A program made the translations under genes and the position numbers. Below the pieces are notes generated by a model. That model searched no databases. It was not told where the DNA came from and saw only the letters and a list, made by a program, of their open reading frames with translations. This document shows, piece by piece, positions 22,408 to 34,213 of a DNA stretch of 64,000 nt. Source of the stretch: Paraconiothyrium sp. Pb-2020 (taxonomy: Eukaryota; Ascomycota; Dothideomycetes; Pleosporales; Didymosphaeriaceae); contig JAJUBI010000008.1 of assembly GCA_022419385.1 (NCBI GenBank), positions 2,170,001 to 2,234,000 on the forward strand. The letters are read 5' to 3'. Numbering within the stretch: position 1 is the first letter of the stretch; each line of letters begins with the position of its first letter.

Positions 22408-23969
22408 TCAAGCACTGCATCTTCTTGTATCTGGACGCTCTGCCTCGGCTTTCCCGATGTAGAATATGCCAGACCTCCGACGCCTAGTTCGAAATGAACG
22501 AGGGCCGGCATACTTAACACCTTTATACATCTTCTTATTACCCTCGGTCACCTTGTTCAGGAACTTCTTCACGGGCGACTCTTTTTGCGGCTTGCTCCAG
22601 ATGTTGGTGTATGCGCATAGTGAGAGAGACAAAGGGCGTTCTTCAAAGTCCAACGAGTGAGAAAGGTCCTCTATGGCGGAAAGCTGGTCCGGGTCCAGCG
22701 TGATTCTTGAAGGTCGATGTCGGACCGTGGTCCTTGGGTTTCGAGACGCGTCCCACATACGTCCCGGCGAACCTGGTAACATGGTGGGTGATTGAACCAA
22801 GGCGCCGGTACTGTCTGGTCTGTGATCGATATCTTGTCGTCTGGCCCCAGTTGTCGGTAATTCGTTCGTAGTCTCGTTGTCTATAGACAAACTTTCAATC
22901 GGAAGAGGAGGAAGAGGCTTCGATGCAATGTCGCGAGGCGAGGAAGCGTCCGTGGGGAGTGATGTTCCGGAAGTTGATCTTGTGGACGCATCACTGTCGA
23001 ATGTTTCGAAGTCATTGGAATCGCCTGAAGCTATTCCCAGCATCGCAATCACATCTGCTTCGAGCTTATCGATGACATGCGGGTCAGGCGCTGGTGTTTC
23101 GATAAAAGCCTCTTCGGGAATCGTAGCGAGGTCAAACTCAGCGATTTCGTGCAGTTGATCAGTATACATTTGCCCCATGGAGTATGTCTCTTCAATGTCA
23201 TCTTCGTACACGGTCTCCAGTAACCGTGCTTCGACTGGGAGACTATCGCCGTCGACTGTTGAAAGAGGTATAGTGAGGATGAGCTACGCATTGCACAAGG
23301 TGATCAGTATATACACTGATATAATGATGTGGCACTAACCTCTTCTTTCACATGTCTTTTCCTATTCTTAAGTCTGGTACATATTACACTAGTTGCTGTG
23401 TGGACCGTCAGGTCTTGGTCCACCTCACTACACGGGGAAGAAGTGCTGTTCCTTTGGAATGTGTCTTCTTCCACTTCGATCTCAGTGACTGCAATTTGAT
23501 TTGATGCAGCGGCCACGTTGTTCTCTGCTTCCCGTCGTTCAAGCTCAATCTCTAGAATCCTGGCGCCAGGTGGCACCCTTCCTCTCAGGCCATTATCGCT
23601 AACGTCGAAATAGACCGCCCAGACGTTGGGATGAACTTCTACCGCGCAAAAGCCCTCCCATGTTTCGAACGTCAAGTGTTGATCTTGGGCGGCGCAGTCG
23701 AAAGGCCCTGCGAAATTGCAATCGGCGTCTTCCCGGACGCCATACTTAAGTTGGTGAGTGTGCGCATCGATATAGATCCAGTTCAACGTGGGTAACCAAT
23801 CTTGGATCGGTGTGGCATCTACGGTTGTGGTCGTCGCAAGGCCTTCGTATGGCTTCTCAGGGTCTGGTATGAAGTAAGGCGAGACTCGGTGGCTACCGTG
23901 GTTGTTTGAATCGATGTAAATCTGTATACGATTTGAGCTAGACACGAAACACAGTTTGAGCTGAAGCAT
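22408..23969 (-). CDS. Uncharacterised fungal protein, possibly with a 5' frameshift
   Basis: Exons 23969-23340 and 23283-22408, 501 aa from the ATG at 23969. The 56-nt intron has donor GTTAGT, branch TACTGAT and acceptor TAG, phase 0. The N-terminal half looks like a compact folded domain (DWLPTLNWIYIDAHTHQLKYG, GFCAVEVHPNVWAVYFDV, PPGARILEIELERR). The C-terminal half is disordered, Ser/Thr/Pro-rich and ends in a basic stretch (NKVTEGNKKMYKGVKYAGPR). I do not know the family or function. Upstream, 24109-23972 holds an open frame in another phase (METVHRPLQEADRREHHVEL...) that ends right at this ATG. A lost base may have split one protein, or it may be unrelated. Confidence 0.6.
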
Positions 23970-24109
23970 GCCTCGCCATTGCCTCCAAGCACAAGCGGTC
24001 TTGCATTGATTTCCGCTGCACGTTGTGAAGTCCCGAGGCAGTGGACAATGAGCTCTACGTGATGTTCTCGTCGGTCCGCTTCCTGTAGTGGGCGATGGAC
24101 AGTTTCCAT

Positions 24110-25313
24110 ACTTCGCTGATCGTTAAGGCTGATCCGTAATCACTTCAATCGCGGTAAGGGCAGAGAATCTGAAGATGGTGTTCGATCGAAATATGATATG
24201 CCACTCTATGCCTCGCCCTTCGCAGCTCTGTATAGGCGCAATGTACCACACATCACGTCATGAGAAGCTCTTACCGATTGGTGCGTCAGTAGCTAGGATG
24301 GATGCCTGCTGTTTTCCTGTCGACCAAAGATGCCCATATAGATCATCCATCCTATAGTTAGGGGTGGCTGGCCTTATTAGTGGCTGGTGCGCAAGCGACT
24401 TCAGAGGAGTGTTAATTGCCTTTTCGGGATGACGTACGATGGCGTCGTTAGTGGTGGGCGTACGTGTTTCTTGTATGCATAGTACTCCCCTGATGTTTCA
24501 GCCCGGAGGATGTTAGGGTCCAGCCGCACTCAAGTCTCTCATTCCTGCGATCATCCGATAAATTTGACATCAAGAATCATCGGTAGTCATCTCTCCATGT
24601 TCTGATTCCAGACACCCGCGAGCGCATGAGGTCCGTGCGCTGATTGTGTTTGTCGTCCTATCGCCATTCGACATTGCCTTTGCAGGTCGTTTTGCCAATC
24701 GGGGTGTTCTCAGCAATTTGAGCAGTGTCCGACGTTTAGAAGGTAGAAGTGTGAGCCAATAGTGTCCATGGGTACGAAGTAGCATTAGCATACCTAAGTA
24801 CTTCTGGCCATCTATCGAAATCGTTACTGACCCCAAATTGATCTCTCAAACAACTTCCCAGAAAATGATCAGGGAATAATCACCCATTTTTACGGATGTG
24901 ATCTATCTAATACTTAGTTTTCTCCTCTAACAGTTCGAGCTCATCATGAACATGGCAGCGAGGTAGTTCTTGCCGATAATGACCTCTGGCGATTGATCAA
25001 CAGAGTGACGACTAAAAAAGATTACAACAGTCAACCGAAGTCCATTAAACCGCTAGGTATAGAGAGAACAGTGCATGGCGGGGAAACATCAAAGTCAAGC
25101 ACATGAGTGAAGGTAGATGGAGGATGGATGGTGCTGGGAGATGTAAGGATAACACCGGGTGATGACGTAATGACCGCGAAGCTCCAGCGGCCGAATTTCT
25201 TCGCCTCCGAGCATCGCTCCGCGATTCTGCAGTGAGAGAGACCTGCACACCTACGTCCTTCGCAACAGTGCGGCTTTTCCCTCTTTGCACCGCGAGCATA
25301 TACCTAAACGACA
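24110..25313. other. Intergenic, divergent promoter region
   Basis: Lies between the minus-strand uncharacterised gene and JAC1. No RNA gene, repeat or protein family is seen. Short frames here lack supporting features. Confidence 0.5.
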
Positions 25314-26036
25314 ATGAGATCTCTGCGCCCCGTAGCCTCCGCGCTACGCATTCAAGCAACACCCAGATCCTCACGACCTGTATCACAGTTACCATGCCTC
25401 CTCTGCGCCTACCGCACAACTCCCCCAACGCCATCACGCCGCTACCAATCCACCACGACCTCCACCGACTCAAACGCTAGCGCACCACCGCAGTCTCCTC
25501 CCCAAACCCACTTCGACTTCTTCCCCACAACACTCCCCTCCGGCCCTCCGCCCGCCGGCCACTTCACCATCGACACGACTGCTCTAAAACGCGAGTTCCT
25601 GCAGCTCCAAGCGCGCGCACATCCCGACCTGCACCCGCCCGAGAACAAGACCAAAGCGCAGGCCCTCTCCGCGCGCATAAACGAAGCGTATAAAACGCTG
25701 CAGAACCCGCTGTTGCGCGCGCAGTACCTACTTTCGCTGAGGGGGATTGAGGTGGCGGAGGACGAGACTGCAAAGGTAGATGACCCGGAGCTGCTGATGG
25801 AGGTTCTCGATGCGCGGGAGCAGATCGAGGAGGCGGAGAGCGAGGAGGATCTCGTTGAGATGAAGGGGGAGAACGAAGCGCGGATAGCGAGCAGTGTGAA
25901 AGTGCTCGAGGAGGCGTTCGCAAGGGACGATGTGCAGGGTGCGAAGAGCGAGGCGGTGAAGTTGAGGTATTGGATTAACATCAAGGAGAGCCTGGACAAT
26001 TGGGAGAGGGGGAAGCCTGTTGTTTTGGAGCACTAG
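25314..26036 (+). CDS. JAC1: Mitochondrial Fe-S cluster J-protein co-chaperone (Jac1/HscB)
   Basis: Single exon, 240 aa. Jac1 docks the scaffold Isu1 to the Hsp70 Ssq1 and stimulates its ATPase, allowing Fe-S cluster transfer in the matrix. The N-terminal 60 residues are rich in Arg, Ser and Thr with almost no acids, which fits a mitochondrial presequence. FDFF at about 67-70 matches the domain start. The J-domain has HPD at 103-105 within ARAHPDLHP, followed by SARINEAYKTLQNPLLRAQY. The C-terminal HscB domain starts near ELLMEVLDAREQIEEAESEE and contacts the scaffold. No intron is seen. It converges on the SDR gene with 83 bp between stops. Confidence 0.93.
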   Translation: MRSLRPVASALRIQATPRSSRPVSQLPCLLCAYRTTPPTPSRRYQSTTTSTDSNASAPPQSPPQTHFDFFPTTLPSGPPPAGHFTIDTTALKREFLQLQARAHPDLHPPENKTKAQALSARINEAYKTLQNPLLRAQYLLSLRGIEVAEDETAKVDDPELLMEVLDAREQIEEAESEEDLVEMKGENEARIASSVKVLEEAFARDDVQGAKSEAVKLRYWINIKESLDNWERGKPVVLEH

Positions 26037-26119
26037 AACGGAGGGCAAGACGCTTGTACGATAGGAGCCGCGATACCCATCTCGACTTTCGAGCGCACAC
26101 TTCGATACATCTACTACGC

Positions 26120-27273
26120 TTACAGCGGCACCGTCAAAGGATTCATCACGCTCGCGCCCCCATCCACCCTCAACTCCGCCCCCGTGACATAACTGCTAAA
26201 CCCAGACGCCAAAAACCCCAACCCTCGCCACTCCTCCGGCCGCCCCGCCCGCTCCAACCCTATCGTCCTCTTCTGCGCATCCTCCCCCTGCAAGGTTACG
26301 GGCGGAAACTGCCCCCTCTCGAGCTCCGCCATCCCCGTGCCCTTCAGATCAACACCAACATCGATCTGCCCGGCGGTGATGGCGTTGATCCTCACGCCCG
26401 TCCCCTTCAGAACAGCTACCCCCGAGCGAACGACGCCCAACGCCGCGTGACTACTCATCGTGAAACTCGGGCCCCAGCACCCGCCGTACGTCCCCGCGAC
26501 GGAACTCACCACCACGATGCTGCCATACGGGACATCCTTAGGCGCAGCGTTGGGATAGTTCCCTCCGGGCGTGGTCTTGGTCATAGCGGCGGGAGCGTAC
26601 TTGAGCGCGAAGAAAGCTGGCATGGCGTTTGTCTCGAAGGCGGCGTACAAGTCTTTCGGGCCGGTGGACGTTATGCTGGGCGAGCCGAGGAGGCCGGTCG
26701 AGGAGGTCCAGACGTCGAGGCGGCCCCAGGCGTTGAGGACGTCGTCGATGAGAGCGAGGGTGGACTCTTCTGAGGTGGGGTTGTAGGGGTATCCGATTAC
26801 CTTAGTGTTTGGGGCGTGGGAGGCGATGGAGGCGACGAGCTCGTCGTAGGGGTCGGATTCCGAGGTTGAGCAGGCGTAGATGCATGCTGCGCCGTGGGCT
26901 GGAGCGTGTTAGCATGTGTAGCATAGAGGCGCCATATGTGGAAATGATCAAGTGAGATACTCCGTTATGAGCTGGCTTGTGGAGAGGTCAATTGACCGGC
27001 TTTGGCAGTGCATTGATGACGGAATGAAGCCGTGCTTGGGAGCCTTTTTGCACAGGACGGAAGTCGATACACTTACCAGCGAGTTCCGCAACAATGGCCT
27101 TCCCCACAGGTTGCGTAGCCCCCGTTACGACGCACACAAATCCATACTATGCCAAAGGTATTGTCAGCAACTTAGGTCTCCCATAGTTTCCTTCATATCA
27201 GAGAGATATCACTCACAAGCTTTCCATCACTTCGATAAGGACTGGTGTGTTCTGAGTTGCCAGCGTCTGCCAT
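26120..27273 (-). CDS. Short-chain dehydrogenase/reductase-fold protein with altered active site
   Basis: Exons 27273-27217, 27146-27077 and 26898-26120, 301 aa; introns 70 and 178 nt, in phase. The Rossmann cofactor motif TGATQPVG lies at residues 27-34. The SDR middle strand GSIVVVSSVAGTYGG and the end INAITAGQIDVG ... SSYVTGAELRVDGGASV are clear. At the active site, where SDRs have YxxxK (usually xYxASKAAL), this protein reads SFTMSSHAAL. Both the Tyr and the Lys are missing. The Ser of VVVSS is kept. It may be a non-catalytic or altered SDR, or use a different mechanism. The substrate is unknown. Confidence 0.85.
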
Positions 27274-27782
27274 AGTAGAAAAATAATAACACAGTGAGCT
27301 CAAGGCCGAAGAAACAGAAGAGGGTAAATGACCCCGCGAAGGGAGATTCACGTCATGTTTGCTTGTTTACACAAGAGCACCAGATGCGCGGGGCGCGGAG
27401 ATAGTTGGTGGAGAAGGCGAGCTTATCTGGAGCTTATCGGCGTGCATGCAACTGGACCGCGGACCTTCACGAACGCATACCAGCGACTCTTCGAACCATC
27501 ATAGAGAAATTCCAGAAGATTTAAGAACTAGAATTTGCACTTGAATTGGTGGAATGTAGTTCTCGTCTACTCTACCCGGCCGTGAAGCCAACGTGCACTC
27601 TACCACCTCTACTTTCTTCACCATAATCAACACAACGTAATCTCCCCAACCTTGAACACCAAGTTCCACCTGACAACTGTCCTCCTCCACACTGCACCTG
27701 CTCTCCCATTCCAACTTCTTCCCTTAGTCGAGTCCGATCACTCTCACTTGCACCCACACGCCAAACCACCACTACCCGTCCC
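27274..27782. other. Intergenic
   Basis: Promoter side of the SDR gene and 3' flank of cytidine deaminase. Nothing further recognised. Confidence 0.5.
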
Positions 27783-28506
27783 CTACTGTACCCCCGCCCC
27801 CTTAAGCTCCTCCTCATTAAGATTCTTCCTCAACTGCTCCTTCGGCGGCAGCACATCCGGCCCAAAGCTCAACGGCAGCAACTCCCCCATGCTCCTCACG
27901 ATAAACCCACCCTTCTTATTGAACATGAAGACCGGGACGTCCAGCGCCAGAAACTCCCGGAGAAACTGCCTGCACATGCCGCACGGCGAGCAGAACTCGT
28001 CCATGTCGGTCGCCACGCCGATGGCCTTGAACGAGCCTAGTTTGTGCCCGAGGTGGATGGCGGTGCCCATGGCGACGCGCTCGGCGCAGGTGCCGACGGG
28101 GTAGGACGCGTTTTCGACGTTGGCGCCGGTTATGATGGTTTGCCCGGTGGGGTCTGGCGTGTGCAGGAGGAGAGAGGCGCCGACGCGGAAGAGGGAGTAG
28201 GGGCCTGGGAGGGAGATCTTAGTACGTTGAAGGTGATACGCTTGTTTGCCGTGCAGATTGTAGCAGCAACAACAGAAGGATCGCGGATTGGTGACGCGGC
28301 GTATTGGGGAGCGCCCAGTTCCGCGTCCCATGTCCGATCAACAGCAGCTCAAGGAAATCATTGAACGTACAATAAGCCTTCCCCCGCGCATCCAAACTCG
28401 TAGTGCAGAGAGTCTGCACCTCTGCAGCTGAGACACCGTGGATCAGCCCATCTTTCTCGTCGACTTGTTCCGCGGGAACCGGCTTGATTGTGGAAGTCGT
28501 TGACAT
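27783..28506 (-). CDS. CDD1: Cytidine deaminase
   Basis: Exons 28506-28371 and 28204-27783, 185 aa; intron 166 nt, in phase (TAT-T joined to GC-CCC). The enzyme deaminates cytidine and deoxycytidine to uridines in pyrimidine salvage. Family landmarks are AYCPYSLFRVGASLL, substrate-binding GANVENASYPVGTCAERVA with the zinc Cys and catalytic Glu, and CSPCGMCRQ with the other two zinc cysteines. Compared with the usual 140-residue enzyme it has an N-terminal extension of about 20 residues and a C-terminal tail of about 25. The placement of the intron inside the conserved AYCPYS motif makes the splice choice clear. Confidence 0.94.
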
Positions 28507-28842
28507 CGTGGAGGAGAGAAAGAGAGAAGGCGGGGCCGCCCGATGCTATTATATGTAGCTCTGTGCTATGGTGGGGTTCCTAAGTGGGATGTTTGGGCCG
28601 AGGCTGACCGCGTCGCCTTAGTCGATTTATAACGCGTCGGAGGCCGCCGCCGCCCTTTGGGCGGGAGTGATGTAAGGGGAAGGACGGGCTGGAGGGTGGG
28701 TATGGAGATTAGACGGTAAGTGTCTGAGATACGAGATGCGTGAAAGGAATAGCGTTCAATTGAGAAGCTCAGCCACTCCAAGGGTCATGTCTAACAATAC
28801 TAACAATACGCACGCAAAACATACCCTCAAGAACAGTGCATG
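28507..28842. other. Intergenic
   Basis: Short gap holding the cytidine deaminase promoter and the 3' flank of YOS9. No feature could be assigned. Confidence 0.5.
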
Positions 28843-30560
28843 CTACAGCTCGTCCTTGTACACCTCCTCGCTACCCTCCTGGGCATCACCCTGTTCACCG
28901 GCGTCCGCCTCAGCAGCCTCCTTATCACTACTGCTCATTCCCTTAGGTTTCTCCTTCTCCTCTTCCCCCTTTCCCTTTCCTTTCTTTCCCTCCTTCTCCT
29001 CATCCGGTTCAATGAACTCAATAAGCCGATACTCTCTCTGCCCCTGCGGCGTCTCAATCAAATCCAGCCTCCACTCCTTCTTCCCCGCAATCTTCTTGCT
29101 GTTCCTCTCCAGCTTCTCCACATCTCTAACCTCCATGCCAACCTTCTTCAGCTCCTCCTTGCTCATCATCTTGCCATCGCTCGTTATCAGTGTGCCCAGG
29201 AAGGTTTCCTTGCCCCCGCCGGCGATGATGCCTTTCTCGATGACTTTGCCCTCGCTGCCAACGAGCGACTGCGCGCCCACTTCGATGCCGCCGATGATGG
29301 GGCCGCGCTTTGTGGAGCCGTCGAGGCCTGGGGCCATCTCGCGCAGGGGATTTTGAGCCTCGTAGGCGGCGAGCGAGGCAAGAAGTTCGGACTGGGCCAC
29401 CTTGTCTTCCAGGCGGGCGAGATCCCATTCGTCGACTTCGGACGGGGCGAGAACGGGCTGGCAGGTTATGGGGTGCGCGAGGTTCTCTTGGGGAGGCTGG
29501 AAGGCGATGTCGTTGCAAAGGCGGGGCGTGTAGATGATCATTAGGTAGGAGCAGGTGCTGATTTCCTTGATCATGGCGATTTTGTCCATGGGTTGGGGGT
29601 TGCAGTGGAACTGGAAGTGAGTTAGTATCGGGTGCAACCCAAAGAGAGGCACATTGACCTACCTGTACTTCGATCTTGCGCTCCCTGCCGGTAAGATCAC
29701 ACTCAGTACCGCCTGCCAGTCGCTGTACCATGTACCTGCTTGAACCCTTCGTTTCCAATCGCGGGAGATCGAGGCCTGTCTCCTGCTTGCTTTCTGTATC
29801 CGCCGTGCCTTGCTTCGCGTTACCCTCGTCGTCCAGGTCTCTTACTTCCTGTTCACTACCCAGCGTCTTCCTCTCCTCGCTTTTCTTCTCCTTGTCTTTC
29901 TCGGAGAATCTCCCCAGTATGAAGCTGTTCACCGCGTGGTCCTCCACAGGCGGATATATGGGCGCGCCTCCACGGCCTGGCGGCAGCTGGTGGAATTGTT
30001 TAACATGGTCCTTGTAGCAGAAGGCGTAGCTCCACCACCCGCTTAGATAGTATATGCATTCGCCCTTCATGCCGTCTAAGAGTTCTCCGCCGCGACTCGA
30101 TGCGCGCACGAGTTCCTTCTCCTCCTCGGCCTTTGCTTCCTCGGGTGAAACCGTGCTGTTCTGCGGTACATCTTCTGGGAAAACCGGTATGCTGCAGAGG
30201 TAGCGTCGGCCGTCCAGCACCACGCGCTCGTATGTAAGGTCAAGTTCGTCGTCTCTTTGCGGCGGGTCAGACGACTGTTTCCCCGGCTTGGATAGGTCTT
30301 GCGTAGCCTGCGATATGGGCGTCGCCGAGCTGGTGCTGCGGGATAAAGATTGCGATAGGAGTGAAGTTGCTTCATTTTCGGTCACGTATTCGTCTGGGAA
30401 GACGATCTCGTACTGCGCGAGTGGTTAGCGACGAGCGAAGCTACCGAGCTATGCGAATGCCCACCTGCGGGAAAGCAAGCAAGTCCTCGAAGACACTGAA
30501 CGAGTGCGGGCTAGCGAGCGCAATGCGCAAAAAAGCCGGAAGCGCCCAGAAGTTCCTCAT
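28843..30560 (-). CDS. YOS9: OS-9/Yos9-type ER quality-control lectin
   Basis: Exons 30560-30465, 30412-29663 and 29610-28843, 537 aa; both introns are 52 nt, the second with a perfect TACTAAC branch site. Yos9 reads trimmed N-glycans on misfolded proteins and hands them to the Hrd1 ERAD ligase in the ER lumen. A signal peptide (MRNFWALPAFLRIALASPHS) opens the protein. The MRH domain follows with WWSYAFCYKDHVKQFHQLPP, and after a long acidic insert FHCNPQ...ISTCSYLMIIYTPRLC supplies the paired cysteines. The last third is Glu/Lys-rich and the protein ends in KDEL, an ER-retrieval signal. That tail supports the cellular location. Confidence 0.92.
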
Positions 30561-31085
30561 GGGGAGCGCGAGCTGGCGTAGATATGAGAGAAAGTAAGGC
30601 GGGGCTGCGGCGTGAGCGTAGAGCTTAGAGCCAGATGTCACTTTGCGAGCTCACCCGCCGCCACCCAATTCGGCTAGCCTCCGTGTATACAACCACGACT
30701 ACCATGACGATAGCAGTTTCGAGCCAAGCTGAGTCCCAACCTGGGCAGTTTGCTTATCTTTATGTTGCGTATAGTTTTCCTTTGGTCTATCTTGGTATAA
30801 TACAGGGCGCTTTGCTACAGAGTCTCTCCCCACCTAGGTACACTATCCAACATGTCACTCTGGTACCTTGCCAGTAATCTCGATTATTTCCATTGGGTTA
30901 TCCTATTCAGTGAGATTGCTACTATGGCCAAATACCCCGCCTGAGATCCAGTAGAGACGCTACACCACGCTCCAAGCCGTCGCAATGCAGAACAAAAGAA
31001 AAGACCATATTTGTCTCAAAAGTGCAGTTATGCCGCCAACTCCCGCTAATAATTATACACATAAGCTAACACACCAAGCCAAGCA
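30561..31085. other. Intergenic
   Basis: YOS9 promoter and 3' flank of the kinase gene. No other feature seen. Confidence 0.5.
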
Positions 31086-34000
31086 CTAGCCTAGCTTGTT
31101 GCCAATCTGCACCTTGAAGCTCTCGCCAGCGGGGCGTGGCTTCGTGCTCTTGCCGTAGTAAAACTCGCATTTGAACTTCAGTTGATTGCGCTGATCTCGG
31201 AAAATCTGTATGATGTCTCCCGAGTGCAGGTTCCCAAAGAGAGCCCGGCCCTTATCATCCTTCTGTTTGATATGCTTGCCGTTGACCCAAAGTCCGGCGG
31301 TCGCGGACGTGAAAATACCGGCTTGGAGGTCCTCAATTTGTGTCCAGTCCTGGCCGTTTTGGGAGAGCTCCTGCACGTTCGTGCCGCTGGGAGACCACCA
31401 GAAAATGTGGAAGGCCGTCTTGGGAATACGAATGTCCGTAGCATCATCATACACAATAGTACTCGTCTTCAGGCGACCCCACGATGTGAGGCGCTGGTCG
31501 AGGTTGAGGACAAGCGAAGGGTCGAATGAATCCAACGTGGCCGTCAGCTTGCCGACCCGGCGTGGTGGAGCCTTGAAGTCAGGCTCAGTGGGCAGCATTG
31601 GGCTAGCTTTGACTGGGGTGGCTGCGACTGAAGCAACCGAAGCCTCGCTGTCCCCATGAGCAGATTGTTGCATGGTGTCTGCGAGGGACGCCCCCTCTGT
31701 GGTATCCTGCAGCTGTGCGCCAAAATCGAAGCCACTCACTCTCTGAGCATACTCGAGATTGTGTGTGGAGGGATCGGCAGGATCATAGAAGAAAGAAGGG
31801 GTCTTGGGAAGACTAATCAGACGATTTGGTGGTGGTCTTGCCCGAGGTGTCGGTTCGCTACTCTGACTTGGGTTCTTCTGAGAGATTCCGAGCGAGTTAT
31901 GTTGAGGTACTTCTGGTGTCTTAGGCGTAGCCGGCTCATTCGGGGTCTCCCGGCCGGACCCAAAAGATTGGGGCGAAGCCATGTTCAGCTCTCGTACACC
32001 AGATTCAGCACCAAAGAGGCTAGACGAGGAGACGTCTCGATCGAGGGTCGGCGTGTTTCCAGTCGATGCTTTACGCCCTCGTCTCCGATTATTCGAATCT
32101 TCCTGCACATCGGATTCCGTGGATCCAGCATTTGAAAGCGCTTGTTTTGCATGTATGTTGAGAACACCAGAGCTTTCCAGAGCCGACTGTCCGATCTCAC
32201 CAAAAAGGCGAAGTGCGTTCGGTGCTTTGGGCATGGGCTGGAAGCTCTCATCTTCAAGAACCCCTTCCATGTCAGATTGTGGCGACGGAGCGGCGCTCGA
32301 TTCACTTTCGTGATCCCGTAATTGATAGCGTGGGAACAATGGATCATGGCGGATGCGCTTCGATTGCCGGGCATCGATCAGGTGCTCGAACTCCTCGTCA
32401 GATAGGATGTCGGCTTCATCAGGTTCAGGAACGTTTTCATTAATACTGAGTTGCGACAGCTGATGTTCAGCTTCGTCCCCGTCTTCATCCTCTTCGACGA
32501 TAGATTCCAACGTAGGGTCTTCGGGGATGTTCGCGCCCTCTCTTAGCCACGGGTGTTGCAGACATTGAACTTCCGTGGGACGTTGGGATGGGTCTCTTCG
32601 TAGCATTTGCGTAAGCAAGTCAATGCAGGCGTCTGGGACTTTCTGCTTCTTAAGTGGGCTGACGTCCAACTCTGTCTCCATGATGTGATCGAACATGGCG
32701 CGGCCGGTAGCATCTTGTTTACCGTCGAAAGGAGGTGCACCACAAAGAGCATTCCAGAGCACACCTCCCAGCGAGTAGATGTCACAGGCAGAGCTGTACG
32801 CCTTCTCGTTTCCACGTCGACGCTTTTTGGACTTTTCGTAGAACGGGAAAACCTCGGGAGCGCAATACAAAAGAGTTCCGCAGAAGGTTTTCAAGAAGGT
32901 CTCTTCGTGCGCAACCATCTTGGACAGTCCAAAGTCGGACAACTTGACCTGTATGGGATCGAGCTCCGAAATGAGGATGTTGTCGGGCTTTATGTCACGA
33001 TGCGTGACCTTTTGAGAGTGGAGATGGGCGAGAGCGCTCAAGACTTGTTGGGCCACAGGCCGGATAACGTCTTCCTTCATGGGACCAAAGCCATCAGGCG
33101 CCAACCCCGCCTCCATATGCTTCCTCAGATCACCGTACGGCGCGTACTCCATGATGATATAGAGATAATCTCCTTGATCGTGGTAGTCGATGAATTGGAC
33201 GACATTGGGATGCTTCAAGTTTCGCATGATCGACAACTCGTTTTCGACTTTCTTATCCAGCCGGCCATCCTTCATGAACCTTCTTTTTTCAAGCTCTTTG
33301 GCTGCGAGAACAGTCCCGTTCATCTTAGTGGCGATCTTGTAAACCGTCGCAAATGCACCCTTGCCAAGCTCGCCTGCGACTTTGTCAGCAACAATTGATG
33401 TAGTTAAGGCGGACAAAACGTACCCATGATAGTGTAGTCGTGGCCGCCGTTCCACCTCATCAGAGTCTGGTAAGGTTGTTGTTGGCGCCGCAATACTTTG
33501 TCCCGTTCCTTGCCCACGAAGCATTCACTCATGAAAGCCCTCTTGTTCTCTTCGTAGTTCCAAATCTGCGCCTTTGAGGATCGTGGCGGAATGCGCACGT
33601 GGAACCGGATCATCTCGTTGTCATTCGTCGGAGCGCCGCTATTAGCGATAATGATTTCCGAGTTGGTGGTCAACACGCGTGTCTTCTCGGCACGAGGGTC
33701 TTTGCTCTTCAACACGGTGTTGTCGACCCGAGTTCCGTTGGTGGACAAATCCTCGAGCATGATCAGTCCCTCTGCGTTGAGATAGATGCGGAAATGCTGA
33801 TTGCTGATTCGCTTGCCTGAGTCCTGACCAAACACGATGTCAACTAAGCTCGCATTGCGACCAAAAACGAAGCCAGAGTACTTCTGTTTGAGATGACTTA
33901 TGCTTGAGAAGCGGAGGGCAATGTCCGCAGATCGCTGTAATTGGGTTCCTCTACGGGTCCCGTCATCCCCAACAATAATGGTCTCCTGCTCCTCGATATC

Positions 34001-34213
34001 GGTGACGTATGAGTCCATATCGTGAAACAAGACATGATGGGCGCGGGTCATCGCAGTCTGTTCCACGATCCTCGAGGCGGCCGCGCTGCCCGCTAGAAGT
34101 AACAGAATAACATCCGAGGAGTCATTGTCGTCAACTCCGGAGTTATCTTGTCCAACACGTCGCGGGTCAAGCACCTGTTGGGTGGGTTGGGTGGCCTCGT
34201 CTTGTGAAGCCAT
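31086..34213 (-). CDS. FHA-domain Ser/Thr protein kinase (Chk2/Rad53-like)
   Basis: Exons 34213-33424 and 33373-31086, 1025 aa; intron 50 nt, in phase (ATG-G joined to GC-GAG). An FHA domain with FGR at 117-119, SNQH at 137-140 and NGT at 159-161 binds phosphothreonine. A complete kinase domain starts near 264 (GELGKGAFATVYK) with VAIK-type Lys in LAAK, HRDIKPDN near 387, DFG in LSDFGLSK and APE in CAPEV. A long Ser/Pro-rich linker follows. The C-terminal 150 residues (LWVNGKHIKQKDDKGRALFG, LHSGDIIQIFRD) resemble a second FHA-like fold, as in Rad53. This points to DNA-damage or replication checkpoint signalling in the nucleus. Which of the yeast paralogues it corresponds to I cannot decide. 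Confidence 0.88.

Noticed and set aside
29126..29500. Long second frame at the 3' end of YOS9 continuing past the intron
   Set aside because: The read-through continues in another phase. Splicing at GTAGGT/TACTAAC/CAG gives the conserved FHCNPQ...CSYLMI and the KDEL end instead.
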